Below are positions 23,971 through 34,391 of a DNA stretch of 64,000 bases, one piece after another. Numbering within the stretch: the stretch's first letter is position 1; each line of letters opens with the position of its first letter. Origin of the DNA: Hydra vulgaris (taxonomy: Eukaryota > Cnidaria > Hydrozoa > Anthoathecata > Hydridae); the NCBI RefSeq assembly GCF_038396675.1, contig NC_088921.1, positions 12,069,001-12,133,000 on the forward strand. The letters run 5' to 3'. The notes under the pieces are model-generated. The model made no database searches. It was not told where the DNA came from and was given only the letters and a program-made list of their open reading frames with translations. The position numbers were made by a program, and so were the translations under genes.

Positions 23971-24351
23971 ATGGCTTCACAGTTCAGATTTACACTTAAC
24001 AGAGATAATATGAGAATTCAAGTTTGCAACCTTGCCATAAAGCATCGCAAAGAAAATAAAAATGTCATATATAAACTATGGATCTGTTTAAAGGTTGATT
24101 CAACTACAAGATATATGTGTCACTACCTTGGTACTAATGCCCTATACTCTAAAGATAATCAATTTATTGTTGTCAATCTTAGCACCATTGATACAAAAGG
24201 AAAACAAACTGCAGACCACACTAAAAAGATTATTGAAAAATGTTTAGATAAGTTTGGAATTAATAAAGCTAACATTCTTATTTTTTATTTGTCATTCATT
24301 TTTTTAAATTTGAAAATGATATGTTTATGTATTTCTTCTTTATTTGTTTAA
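23971..24351 (+). pseudogene. hAT transposase fragment (start of the catalytic domain)
   Basis: The open frame encodes 126 residues. Residues 35-104 resemble the beginning of a hAT RNase-H-like core: YKLWICLKVDSTTRYMCHYL, with the first catalytic Asp in KVDSTTR, then FIVVNLSTIDTKGKQTADHT and a CLDKFGI helix leading to a KANIL strand. After residue 104 the sequence degenerates into low-complexity hydrophobic residues. It is a truncated piece of a long transposase. Confidence 0.6.
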
Positions 24352-24359
24352 GGTTACAT

Positions 24360-25640
24360 AAAAAAACTATATATTTTTGTTAATTACAACATGATATATT
24401 TTGATCATGTTACTAAGATAATAAAAATTATTTAAAAGTTTTTAATATTCTGAAAGCCAATTCTATGACAAAAAAAAACAAGGTCTTATTTGTAAAATTC
24501 TGATAAGTAATTTTTATTTTATATTCTTTTAATTCATCATGATCCTAGTTCGTTATTTTACGCATAGTCATATAGCTGTTTTTAACTCACATGCCATATA
24601 TTTTTTAATAACGTGTAGTCATATAGCTATTAACTCAGTGGCGAAAGGGTTAAGGCCACTATTAATGAAAAAACTTGCCGCAGGACACGTTTTTTTAAGA
24701 GTAGTTTTTGAAGTTAAGATTTCCTAAGAACCAAAACACATCAAATTTGTTTGAAAATTTACATATAGAGTAAAAAGAGGTAAGAAATCTAATGGAACGG
24801 GGAACCTTTTTAACACTTATACATAATTTCTAAATACTCAGCATTTAAAAACTTTAAAGTTGATTTATTAAAGAAAAAAAGTCTTATTAAGCTCTTTACA
24901 ACCATGTTAACCATATATAAACATATTGACAAAAAAAAAAATCCTATGGAATGGCTATCTTCAGAAAGTAGGTAGTAAGAGTTTCCAAAATATGTGTTAG
25001 CTGATTTAGCTGATTAGCTTAAAATTAAATAAGAAAAACCAAAATTCATAAATAGAGTTCAACTTTTAAAAATAAAACGTTATTACTATAATTTTTAGAA
25101 TAAAAATTTGAGAGATATCAGGTCGGATAAAATTGAAAAAAAAAAAATTCTATTATAAATTTAAAGCTGTTCGATTCAAATAAAAATGTTAAATAATATT
25201 TTTATTTGAAAATTAATTAAAATATTATATTTAAGATATTATAATAAATATGCATGGCTAAACAATAATAAGCTAAACATAAATAACAATAAACTTACAT
25301 TCGTATCATACATATGAAACACTCATTCAACACCCCTTCCTTTTTTTATTTGCGTTAACAGAATGTTTATAACTTTTATTATACGTTCGAGGCAATGGTA
25401 CATTACTAACTTTTGGTTGCATTTCAAACATGTGGGTGGGTTCACGTTGTTAAGGATGATCCTAAGTAAGTTTTGACTTTTTAATAAAACACAGACTACT
25501 TAATTCATTATCTTTCGATACAAATTCAATAACTTTGTATGTCTGCGTTTTGTTATTTTTTCAAAATTATATTTTGAATCATCCTAAAGAAGGTTAACCA
25601 ATCGGGTGCGGCTTTTCCTATTTCACGCAATATTTATACC
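24360..25640. other. AT-rich stretch
   Basis: No gene seen. A direct repeat containing TAGTCATATAGCT occurs at about 24,566 and 24,616 within a short frame (24,539-24,727) that has no family resemblance. Confidence 0.45.
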
Positions 25641-25656
25641 AGTATAATAAATATTG

Positions 25657-25674
25657 CATACGCAATTGCGTATG
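25657..25674. repeat. Perfect 18-bp palindrome
   Basis: CATACGCAATTGCGTATG is self-complementary and is followed 6 bp later by a half-copy, TTGCGTATGCG. Its GC content is unusual for the area. Confidence 0.85.
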
Positions 25675-25884
25675 AATAGTTGCGTATGCGTAAGTTTATA
25701 GCTAATCAGCTCTAATCGCGTTTTAAATAGTGTTATTAACATCGACTAAAGTGAAAATAGTGGTTTTGCCGAAACACATGATATTCGGCCCGACGCTCGG
25801 GCGAAGCTGCCGAATATTTGATGAAACTTTCCTATGTTGAGAGTTCCCACCTGGTTAATTGAAGTGTGTATCGTGGGTATACTA

Positions 25885-26065
25885 CAGGGCCGACAACACC
25901 GGAAGAGAGGGGGCGCTGGGCGTTCCCCTCCCCACTTTTTTTCTAAAGGATCGTTTTATTTTTTATCTTTTTTTAAATAAAAATTTAGAGAAAAAGACTT
26001 TTTTTTAAAATTGACGACTGTATCCCCCCCCCCCCTCCCTTTTCGAAGCCTTTGTCGACGGCCTG
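25885..26065. mobile_element. Short hAT-like MITE, copy 1
   Basis: Starts ACAGGGCCGACAACACC and ends with the approximate reverse complement GTCGACGGCCTGT. The interior carries CCCCTCCCC-ACTTTTTT, AATTGACGACTGT and a C10 tract. A related element is at 31,366-31,483. No coding capacity. Confidence 0.6.
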
Positions 26066-26210
26066 TACTAACATAAGACGTTAATGAATTATTATGATTC
26101 AGATTACTAGTTGATTCAGCTCTACTTCGTAAAAAAAGGAAACGTAAATGAAAACGATTAAACTAATCTCTACGAAAAAATGCGTACATATGAAGATGTG
26201 AGAAAGAATA

Positions 26211-26248
26211 ACTCTAATTGCAAATGATATTCAATTTGCAATTAGAGT
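26211..26248. repeat. 15-bp hairpin
   Basis: ACTCTAATTGCAAAT (26,211-26,225) pairs perfectly with 26,234-26,248 across an 8-nt loop. Confidence 0.85.
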
Positions 26249-26427
26249 CAATTTTAACAGAACTTGCTTAGAAAATTTTGTTATTTGCAGGTGGTAGTGT
26301 ACATAGTTATAGGCTATTTTAGGAAGTATAACATCTCTAATTATAACTATTACTTATTTTTTGTTTACTCATAAAGTTTTATCAAATTCATTGCATATTA
26401 GCATTATTTTGGCTTTTTCCGGTAATC

Positions 26428-26475
26428 TGTAATAAGACCGTAAGGACTTCTAAAAGCACCTTAATAACTTCTAAT
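26428..26475 (+). mobile_element. SINE 3'-end fragment
   Basis: AGACCGTAAGGACTTCT followed by AAAGCACCT matches the 3' part of the tRNA-derived SINE at 27,573-27,775. The tRNA-like head is missing. Confidence 0.6.
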
Positions 26476-26484
26476 TTTCACACA

Positions 26485-26530
26485 GGGCCGCGTCAAGCTG
26501 GCTTTTGGGCCCTGGAGTAAAATTAAGTTT
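26485..26530 (+). mobile_element. hAT-type terminus
   Basis: CAGGGCCGCGTCAAGCTGG followed by CTTTTGGGCCCTGG has the CAGGG start and sub-terminal GGGCCCTGG typical of hAT element ends. The rest of the element was not delimited. Confidence 0.4.
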
Positions 26531-26539
26531 TGAATCTCC

Positions 26540-27570
26540 AAAATCACAAAAAAGTTTTTTATACAACCATATTGTAAATATGATTATAAAGACTTTGATA
26601 TATAGCAAGTATTTAAGTATTTTAAAGATATTTTCTAGTAAAATGCGTATATAATATATGAAAACATGGAAACTCGAAGAGGATCATAAGATCCTGTCAC
26701 CGAGAACCGTTTAATAATACAATAATAATAAACCAATTATTTCAAAAAAATATAAAATGAAATGAAATTACCGTTTAAGAAAACATACGTACAAATAAGA
26801 TAAGGTATCTTAATTATAAAACACCGTTTAACAAAACAATAACAAAGAATATATATTTTTTTTAATTACATTTAGATAACACTAATAAAAGAGAAACGAA
26901 ATCAAAAGAACTCGAATTTATTATTTATTGAGAAAATAACTTGTATTAGTTTATTTTTGACAGAAGAAAAATTCCAATTTTGATAAAAATCAAAAATTTT
27001 TAAAACTATTTGGCTCCAATTTGAAACCAAATTTTGGCTCCAATATTTGGAACCAAAAAATGATAAAATTAAATTGTTCTTATTACTAACTCTTGGAGTA
27101 CAAAAAACTAACATCAGCCAAAAATTGTTTACTGTTGTTTCTTAGAGAATTACTAAAAAAAGAAATTATATTATTGCTTGCTTACAATGCTATTTACATA
27201 ATCTTGATGACTTTAAATCGATTCAGAATCACCAGATAATCTTTTAAAACTCCAGAATAAAAATAGAATTGCTGAAATTACTAACCAGTTTATTTCTACA
27301 TGAAGAAGTAAATTCAGCATCTGTCTAATACCTAATCTACTTGTTATGCGAAACCAATAATTAAAAAAACTAAAGCTGAAGATTTAGCAGAAATGATATC
27401 ATATATCATTTCTGATATTTTATATCAATTATTCTAAACAAAAAACAAACATTAGCAAAAAATAACATATTTTCTTTCCTCCTTTAAATTATCGTTTTTA
27501 TTTTCTTCTTTAAATTTCCTCTTGAGTAAGTAGTTTTTCAAAACAAGTTAAAATTTTCGAGCCTTTTCTT
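26540..27570. other. AT-rich stretch
   Basis: No gene seen. It contains a small hairpin at 27,389-27,415 (CAGAAATGATA and its complement). The frame 26,902-27,114 minus is low complexity. Confidence 0.45.
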
Positions 27571-27572
27571 TT

Positions 27573-27775
27573 GAGCAGCCGTGGCGCAGTGGTTAGAGTT
27601 CTGGCTCAGAACCCAGAGGTCCTAGGTTCGACGCCAGCTCTAGCCCAACAAAAGACATTGGTACGGAAGGAGGCATGAACTTCCTGTTAAATGCTCTCCC
27701 GCGGTGCTCTGTGAAAAGACCGTAAGGACTTCTGGAAGCACCTAAAATAACTACAAAAAAAAAAAAAAAAAAAAT
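27573..27775 (+). mobile_element. tRNA-derived SINE
   Basis: The head carries RNA polymerase III promoter boxes: A box TGGCGCAGTGGTTAGAG near 27,581 and B box GGTTCGACGCC near 27,625. A non-tRNA body with CCGTAAGGACTTCTGGAAGC follows, then an A tail of about 20 at 27,755-27,775. Anticodon-arm pairing is poor, so it is not a tRNA gene. The open frame on the opposite strand here is an artefact. Confidence 0.85.
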
Positions 27776-28089
27776 TTGCATATTAAATGAAGTAGGCGTT
27801 TTAATTTAATATGAAAAACTACAGACCCGAAGAAATTAAAAATTTAGTAAATAAAAATTTTTTATTAACTAAATTTTTAAGTTAAATTACATTTTTTATA
27901 ATAATACCAATATTATATATCAACCCATTTATAGTATTAAAAATTTTTTTTTAATTATTATGGTATTTTACAATATATTTACAAATGTCAAATACTTTTT
28001 GTGTTTGCTAAATTAGAGCACTTTTTTTATTTATGAATGACTATTTTTCTGAAATTTACATTAATATTTAATATAAAAAATTAATTTCT

Positions 28090-28420
28090 TTTAAATTTTT
28101 CTCATTTTTCTTTGATACACATATGAACTCTGTTGAAAAATTTATAACAAATGACAATACCGATACCGTCAAGGATTTCATCCCAAATTTTGACTAGTAA
28201 ATCCTTAGAATCATTTAAGTTATTGCATTTTACATTTTTTAGTTTTTCCAACATAAAAAACATCCAATAACCAATAGGTTCAAATCTGGACTGTTGGCGG
28301 GCCATGAAACAGGAGTGAAACAAGGGAAATTTTTTATTTGAACGGTTTTTGCATTATTTTTGGACGCTAAATTCTGATGGAAAGTAGATTTTTATTTTTT
28401 AATTGTTTTTTTTTGCCGTT
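28090..28420 (-). pseudogene. Tc1/mariner transposase C-terminal remnant
   Basis: On the minus strand one frame reads WPANSPDLNL, the hallmark before the third catalytic residue of Tc1-like transposases. A second frame continues KCNNLNDSKDLLVKIWDEI and then NRVHMCIK, the usual terminal helix. A frameshift separates them, and the Glu/Asp that should follow N-P-I is lost (LLV instead). Confidence 0.65.
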
Positions 28421-28829
28421 TAATAATATATACAGTTTCGAAGCATATAAATAAAAATAAATATTGGCGAGGCAAGAAGAAGACTTATTTAGCCTCATCA
28501 CCGAGCCCCATTCTCACGTATTTACAAAAACCTTAATATTTAAATATCTATAGTTAACAAACCTTTCATTAAAAAAAATATAAAAGTAAAATAGATAACA
28601 TTTCGTTGTCATTTAAAGAAAAATTTAAAGAATCAAAATTTAAGGAAAAAGTAAGATCAAGTGAATAAGAAAAAATAAATAAGATATTATCATTTTCCTA
28701 AAATTTAAAAACTTAAATTAAGATTTAAAAATAAAAAAGTAAATAAATTAATATACGCCATAGAAATAACGTAAATAAATTAGCAAACGTCATAAAGGTA
28801 ATAAAATAATTAAGGTAATGAAAAAAACC

Positions 28830-29225
28830 ACTCATTAACTTTCAATAATTGTTCGTTTCTTGTTTCAAATAGTGTATTAATAACTCTGTGGGAATAAAAA
28901 AGATTGAAGTCATCTGCAAAAAGAATACAATTTAAAAGGTCTGTTGCTAAATTTAATTCATTAATGTACGCTAAGAACAACAGTGGTCCTTAAGTAGAGC
29001 CCAGGGGAACCCCGCAAGTTACGGCAGACGGGAATGTTTGTTTTTGTTCATACACTATAAATTATTTTCTATCTGTCAAATAACTTTTGAACTAAAGTAA
29101 ACTGTTATTTTTTACTAAGTTTTTTTACTAGTATATTATGATCAACGATATCAAAGGCTTTTGACAGATCAATGAAAATTCCGAAGGTAAAGTAGTTGCT
29201 ACTGAATGCACTTGATAGATGAACG
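28830..29225 (-). pseudogene. LINE reverse-transcriptase palm fragment
   Basis: The minus-strand translation shows FIDLSKAFDIVDHNIL, then after a stop GS-x-GPLLFLAYINELN, then CILFADDFNLFYSH with the FADD catalytic pair. These are RT motifs in the right order, at CR1/L2-like spacing. A stop replaces the residue before GPLL and one lies between the motifs. This family differs from the WHAGLLHKL family found elsewhere in the window. Confidence 0.75.
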
Positions 29226-29280
29226 CCAAACATTCTATTAGTATGAGGTTTTACAAAATAGAATACAAAAATAGAACTCC

Positions 29281-30575
29281 TACACTAGCGGCCATAGGAA
29301 TGGACACCCTTTTAAATATATGAAAACTTCAGTTTGGTGTATTTTTTAAAAAAAAAAAACCCATATTTATGCGGTTTTCTATATTGATCATTATTTTTTG
29401 ATGTGTTTAGATTAAAAAAACTAAAATTTTGAGTAAAATTCACAATTTTAATATAAAAATAGAACAATTTAATGACAAAGTGGCAAGTTATGGTAAATTT
29501 ACGTTTTACAGCTAACAAAACATGTTATTAAAAAAATGGCTTATACAAAAAAAAAAATTAATATTTTCTTGGATATCCATTATTTTTTATTACTGCAGCA
29601 ATCCTACTAGGCATTGAGTCCACTAAATTGCCCAAATCTTCAGTGCTGATCACGTGAGACCAGGACTTGAATATGGCCTCTATTAGTTGTCGCTTGTTTC
29701 CAGGTTTTTCTTTCCTAACAAGTTTTCTGTCGGGTTCAGGTCCGGACTGTTTCCAGGCCACTTCAAAACGTTTATTTTTGACAGTTTTTGCGGTGTGGCA
29801 TGTTGCACTGTCCTGCTGGAACACACAGGTTTCTGTTTTACCTTCAAACAAATCATCAATCTGTTGTTACAAAAAATGTTTTTTTTGGTATTTTTTGACG
29901 TTTAAAATACCATCCACAATGTGGATACAACCCACAGCATCTCTGGTCATGCATCCCCACACCATTACACTTATGGGATGCTTTATTGTAACCAATGTGC
30001 ACTCAGGTAAAAGACCTTCACCGGGCCTTCTTCTCACATACTTAATTCCATCACTTCCAAAAATGGAAATCTTGCTTTCATCACTCCAAATAACTCTTGC
30101 GCAGTCTACCTTTGTCCACTCCTTGAGTTCTTTTGCCCAAATCAAACGATTCTTTCGTTGTTTTTTGTTTAAATATGGTTTTTTCCTGGGTCTTCTTGCT
30201 TTTAAACCATTTTCAAAAAGCTTTCGGTGAATTGTTCTTGAACTAACCGAAACTGCGGCGGCCTCTGAATCATTTTGAATTTTAGCTGAAGTTGCTCTTC
30301 GGTTCTTAAGTGCAAGCCTCATTATCATCCTGTCATCGTTTGCAGTTGTCTTCTTTATTTTTCTATCTTTTGGCGTATTTTTGAAGGTATTGGTTGCCTT
30401 AAATCTTTCATACACCTTCCTCACTCCAGATTTTGTTGCTCCATTCCCCAACTTTTTGGCGATTTCCATGTACGAATAACCTTCTCCACGTAATGTAACA
30501 GCTTTGCATTGCTTTGTAGGTGACCAATATTCTTTCGCCATTGTAAATAAAAGTACAACTTTAAAAAACACACTA
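29281..30575 (-). mobile_element. Tc1-like DNA transposon, right end missing
   Basis: The left (3') end is the terminal-repeat-like TACACTAGCGGCCATAGGAA at 29,281 followed by TGGACACCC. The transposase runs on the minus strand from ATG at about 30,541. The matching inverted repeat expected near 30,750 was not found, so the 5' end is deleted or badly decayed. Confidence 0.7.
29558..30541 (-). pseudogene. Tc1-like transposase, frameshifted
   Basis: DDE-superfamily transposase that would bind terminal repeats and cut and paste at TA. N-terminal paired-type HTH (KQCKAVTLRGEGYSYMEIAK), second HTH (TSAKIQNDSEAAAVSVSSRT), basic RRPRKKPYL. First catalytic Asp in RVIWSDESKISIFG; second Asp in CVFQQDSATCHTA, reached only after a frameshift near 29,860. 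The third acidic residue is gone: the segment that should read N-S-P-D-L-N-P-I-E is shortened and scrambled (WKQSGPEPDRK). The terminal helix (NLVDSMPSRIAAVIKNNGYP) survives. Start MAKEYW chosen because family proteins begin just before the first HTH. Confidence 0.85.
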
Positions 30576-30837
30576 AATCTTCAAGAGCACTATCGACTTT
30601 TCACCAGAAATTGTTGAAACGCAACTAAATGACTACAAAACAATCTTTTATTTATAAATTAAAAGATTTATGGATAAAAATGTCAATTTATGACATAATT
30701 AACTATTAGTCATCACAATAAATAGACTAATTTTCATAAAAGCACAAAAATAATGAGACATTTATTTTTTACTGGAGAAACCCATTAGGTTTCTTTGCAT
30801 TGGGTTTCTTTAGTAATTGGTGTTAAAAATGGTGTCA

Positions 30838-30897
30838 AAATTTCTAGTAATTGGTGTCAAAAATGAGCAATGAGTCATTTTTGACACCAATTAACAA
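30838..30897. repeat. Inverted repeat with internal ATGAG
   Basis: AATTGGTGTCAAAAATGA and its complement TCATTTTTGACACCAATT face each other around 5-10 nt. A third partial copy (TAATTGGTGTTAAAAATGG) precedes it near 30,817. Confidence 0.8.
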
Positions 30898-30899
30898 CA

Positions 30900-31365
30900 A
30901 TAATCCATAATTATGTTTAAAACTGATATAAACGATTAAAATTTGCGATTTCCTATAAGCCAAATAATAGATGACGTGTTTAAATATAAAAATAAATAAT
31001 TAAATCCACCAAATGTATGATATGTCAACTTTTCTAAGAAAAATGGTAAAAATTGAATTTAAGTACTAGTGTACTTAAATTTAACTTCTTTATCAATAAA
31101 TTATTATATAAATTAAAAAATTTAATGCAAGTTTTTTGCCCTTGGAAAATGCACCAAAAAATATCACCTTTGATGCATTTTGGAAAGTTCTTACATAACG
31201 TGGGACTCAAACTAACTCTATAAACTCAATCATTTTGTCAATTAGCAGGGCGCTTAAGCAGGAATAACTTTTTATTAAAACAAGTTGTCGGTGGTGCTGT
31301 TTCTTTATCAACTTTCATCTCTTAATCGCTTAAGCCTATTTCTGATTGTCAGACCAGCAGATAAT
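30900..31365. other. AT-rich stretch
   Basis: No gene or repeat recognised apart from short homopolymer runs. Confidence 0.4.
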
Positions 31366-31483
31366 AGAGCCAACGACAACGACCCCTCCCCCTTTTTTTT
31401 TCAGAGAAAATTCTAGATATAGATGACTTTTTGAAAAATTGACGATTGTGCCCCTCCACTTAGAAACCCGTGTCGTCAGCCCT
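31366..31483. mobile_element. Short hAT-like MITE, copy 2
   Basis: Ends AGAGCCAACGACA and TGTCGTCAGCCCT are imperfect inverted repeats. The interior (CCCCTCCCCCTTTTTTTTTC, then AAAATTGACGATTGTGCCCC) matches the element at 25,885-26,065. Confidence 0.55.
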
Positions 31484-32039
31484 AAGATAACTATCTTTTT
31501 ATTAGCTTTCATCCATAAGTTTGTTTAAACCAATTTTCTGATAGATTTGGAATTGGTTTCAAATTATTTTGCAACTGATCTTCCCGATTTAGCTAAAATG
31601 CGTCTATAACAAATAAGCTTTACGAATTTTTTGGAACGGACCTCTTTATTTCTCTGTTTTTTTGCTGGGATTCCTAAGGCATTTTAAGGTTGCAATATAC
31701 CATCTTGCGAAAAAAACTTTTGTAAAAACATAAACTTTATATAAATAACTATAAACATTATTCACATATATTTAACAAACATTTTTATTTTACACTTTTG
31801 CCATTGTTATGTTTACCATAATTTTAAGTTTAAATTTTTTAACTTTACAATTTGCATATGGTCACATACTAACATTTAGTTGAATCGCGATTCAAATTAC
31901 TCTTTGAGAGAGATTCTTCTTTTTAAAATAGACGATGGCGTAGCTACAATAAAAAAAAACAAAAAATTAAAATTTTAATTTTTTTATGTTACCTGGTAAC
32001 ATTTTAAATCTTTAATATTTTTTACATCTTTATTTTTAA

Positions 32040-32527
32040 TATTTTAATTGAACTTTTCACAAAATCTTTATTCAAATAATTTGATTATCGAATATACAAA
32101 TACTTTAATTTCAGATTTCCAAATACTAATTCAAGTACAAATATATGTAATCGGCATTTTCCAAATACAAATACAAAAATTTTTAAGTTAGATTAATGCA
32201 ATATTGATAAAATGGTATGCTAAATAGAAGAATTAAAACAAACCTTTAACAAATATCTATTAAAAACTAAATTTTAGTTTATTTTAGTGTTAGAAGATGA
32301 AGAGTAATAAAACAACAAATATCTTGGTTTTTCCCAAATAAACACTGATCAACCTTGTTTACGGTGGGAAAAACACTGTAAGAAATACATTTCAATCAAA
32401 TGCAAATAAAAATATTTAAGAAATTTTTAAATCAAATACAACATGAATACAAATACGCCAATTTAGCCCATAACTACCAAATACAAATACAATTTCAAAT
32501 AAAAATACATATTTGACCCCAACCCTG
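32040..32527 (+). mobile_element. hAT-like MITE, copy 2
   Basis: Rich in CAAATAC motifs and ending ATTTGACCCCAACCCTG, the complement of a CAGGGTTGGGGTCAAAT terminus. It shares GATAAAAT-x-CTAAATAGAAGAA with copy 1 at 6.4 kb. Non-coding. Confidence 0.55.
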
Positions 32528-32637
32528 ATCATAGAAATTAAAAACCACACAAGATTAAAAAACAAACTGGTGAGCTATTGGTGACAGACATGATCAAGAA
32601 CTCTGTCATCTATTTCTCCTAAAAGCATTCTGGAAAT

Positions 32638-33118
32638 TTGGGTACTATATCTGCCCAACAACAACTGTGGTACTACATCTGTCCAACGACAACATCTGAA
32701 AAAAATCTTATATAAAACTACATCTGGTTATAATAATGCATTATTATTTAATAATTTTTTCCAGATGTGACTACATCTGAAAAAAAAACCATATATGTAA
32801 CTATATCTGGTAAAAATAATGCATTATAATTTAATAATTTTATAAAATCAAGTAGCTATTTTTGATATAATTTAAAAGATGTAACTACATCTTCAGAGTT
32901 TTCAGATGTAGTTGTACAGATGTAGTTTTTCTTAACATAATTGAAAAGATGTAACTATATCTGTAGTAATCATTTACTTTATACGCAGATGTTATGATAC
33001 ATCAATGAAATTTCAGATGTTGTTGGACAGATGTAGTTATACCTCATTATATATACAGATGTTGAGGGATAGATGTTGAGAGACAGGTGTTGAGAGACAG
33101 ATGTCATTAGACACAGCA
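32638..33118. mobile_element. Fold-back element built of CAGATGT motifs
   Basis: The left half carries the motif as ACATCTG and the right half as CAGATGT. I count about twelve exact CAGATG/CATCTG hexamers plus degenerate copies within 480 bp. Longer arms match too: CTACATCTGTCCAAC-GACAACATCTG on the left against CAGATGTTGTTGGACAGATG on the right. No coding capacity. A non-autonomous transposon is the simplest reading. Confidence 0.65.
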
Positions 33119-33289
33119 AAAACTGATGTTGTCACCCTGACCAGAAATTTGGTTTAGACAATATTTGTGAAATTATAATTCTTACAATGAACTACATAAA
33201 AAGACAAATATAAGTACGACTGATAATCATATTAACACTTTGATACTTCAAAAATCCCTCAAAAACCAACCAAGACATCAAAAAACTAG

Positions 33290-33466
33290 TTTTAGCCGGT
33301 CAAATTCACCACTTCCATTAATTAACTTGCTTCAGTAAAAATGATTATTGTAAAAAATTTTAGCCTGCTTTTTCTTGAAATAAAACTTTTTTGCTTCTTA
33401 AATTATTTTGTAATTATTATTTTTGCCCTTTGTTATAAAGACTTTGGCCACCCTTACTGTAGATGT
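33290..33466. mobile_element. Tc1/mariner-like terminus
   Basis: Ends AGACTTTGGCCACCCTTACTGTA; the complement begins TACAGTAAGGGTGGCCAAAG, a layout common at mariner/Tc1 ends. The opposite end was not found. Confidence 0.35.
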
Positions 33467-34380
33467 TACTTTTAGGTATATAAACGCTTTTTAAATTCAT
33501 TCCAGTTTGTAGTTGTCAACTTTCTTCTGGGTAAGAGATTTGAATGAAACTTATTTTTAGATTTTGGGCCGGCAAAGTCTAGAGCCAAGCCAATGAGTTT
33601 GATAAACATAAAAATCACCAATAACAACAACATTGGAAAACGAATAAAGAATAAAAAGATTTGGTTAATTTGACTAAAAATAACACCAAAATGTGTGTAG
33701 AAAAGGTTTTCAAGTGAAAGGTTGCTAAATGAAAGCACGTAAAGGAACAGTTAGAGAATTCGAATCTGATATCGAACTAAAATTTTTTTTTACTTTTTCA
33801 GCCATATTAATAGTATTATTATTAATATTTGGATATATTGAAGCAACTTACATTGCTTGCTTATTCGACGTGTTTTTGGTAAACTTTCGCATCTACCCTC
33901 ACTCATCCAAGCTGAAACCTGAAATTTAATATTTTCACTTCAGAATAACATTTAAAACTAAAAACAAATTTCAAATATAACTAAATGTAGTTACTGTAAA
34001 GCTATAAACTTTAGTTGGCTGAAGAGCTTGCGCAGTAAAACAGCGGTCAATGCCTCTATATATTACCTGGAAATAAATGTTAAACTTAACTCATAGTTGC
34101 AGTTCGTTAATTGTTTTGAATTATTTTTATATTATTATATTATTAATTTTTATATTATTTTTTTATATATAAATTTAATTCTAAAGCATAAATCAAATAA
34201 ATAAATATATATTCAAAAAAGTATTAAACAAAAATAATGATATGAGGAGGAAAAACATTTGCTAACAAAAAAACAACATTCAATACAAGAGGATATATGA
34301 AACAAAGCACATAAAAGTTTTCCAAAAAATAGAAAATCTAAAAAGTTTTAAGAAGATTATTACAGAAAAAAATAACATTG
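33467..34380. other. AT-rich stretch with two unassigned frames
   Basis: A minus frame at 33,472-33,738 (88 residues, a hydrophobic run LLLLVIFMFIKLIGLALDF then LLPRRKL) and a plus frame at 33,729-33,929 (66 residues, one hydrophobic run) have no recognisable family. No splice context ties them to the neighbouring genes. Confidence 0.35.
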
Positions 34381-34391
34381 TTATCAACAAT

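Noticed and set aside
27573..27650. tRNA gene
   Set aside because: A and B boxes are present but the cloverleaf arms do not pair, and a SINE body with an A-tail follows.
27593..27781. 62-residue minus frame
   Set aside because: It is the antisense of the SINE; the poly-F start is its A-tail.
29667..30230. 187-residue plus frame
   Set aside because: Antisense shadow of the Tc1 transposase, whose minus-strand motifs are unambiguous.
33472..33738. 88-residue minus-strand frame with a hydrophobic run
   Set aside because: Possible membrane segment, but no family, no supporting splice sites and AT-driven composition. Kept only as a note.
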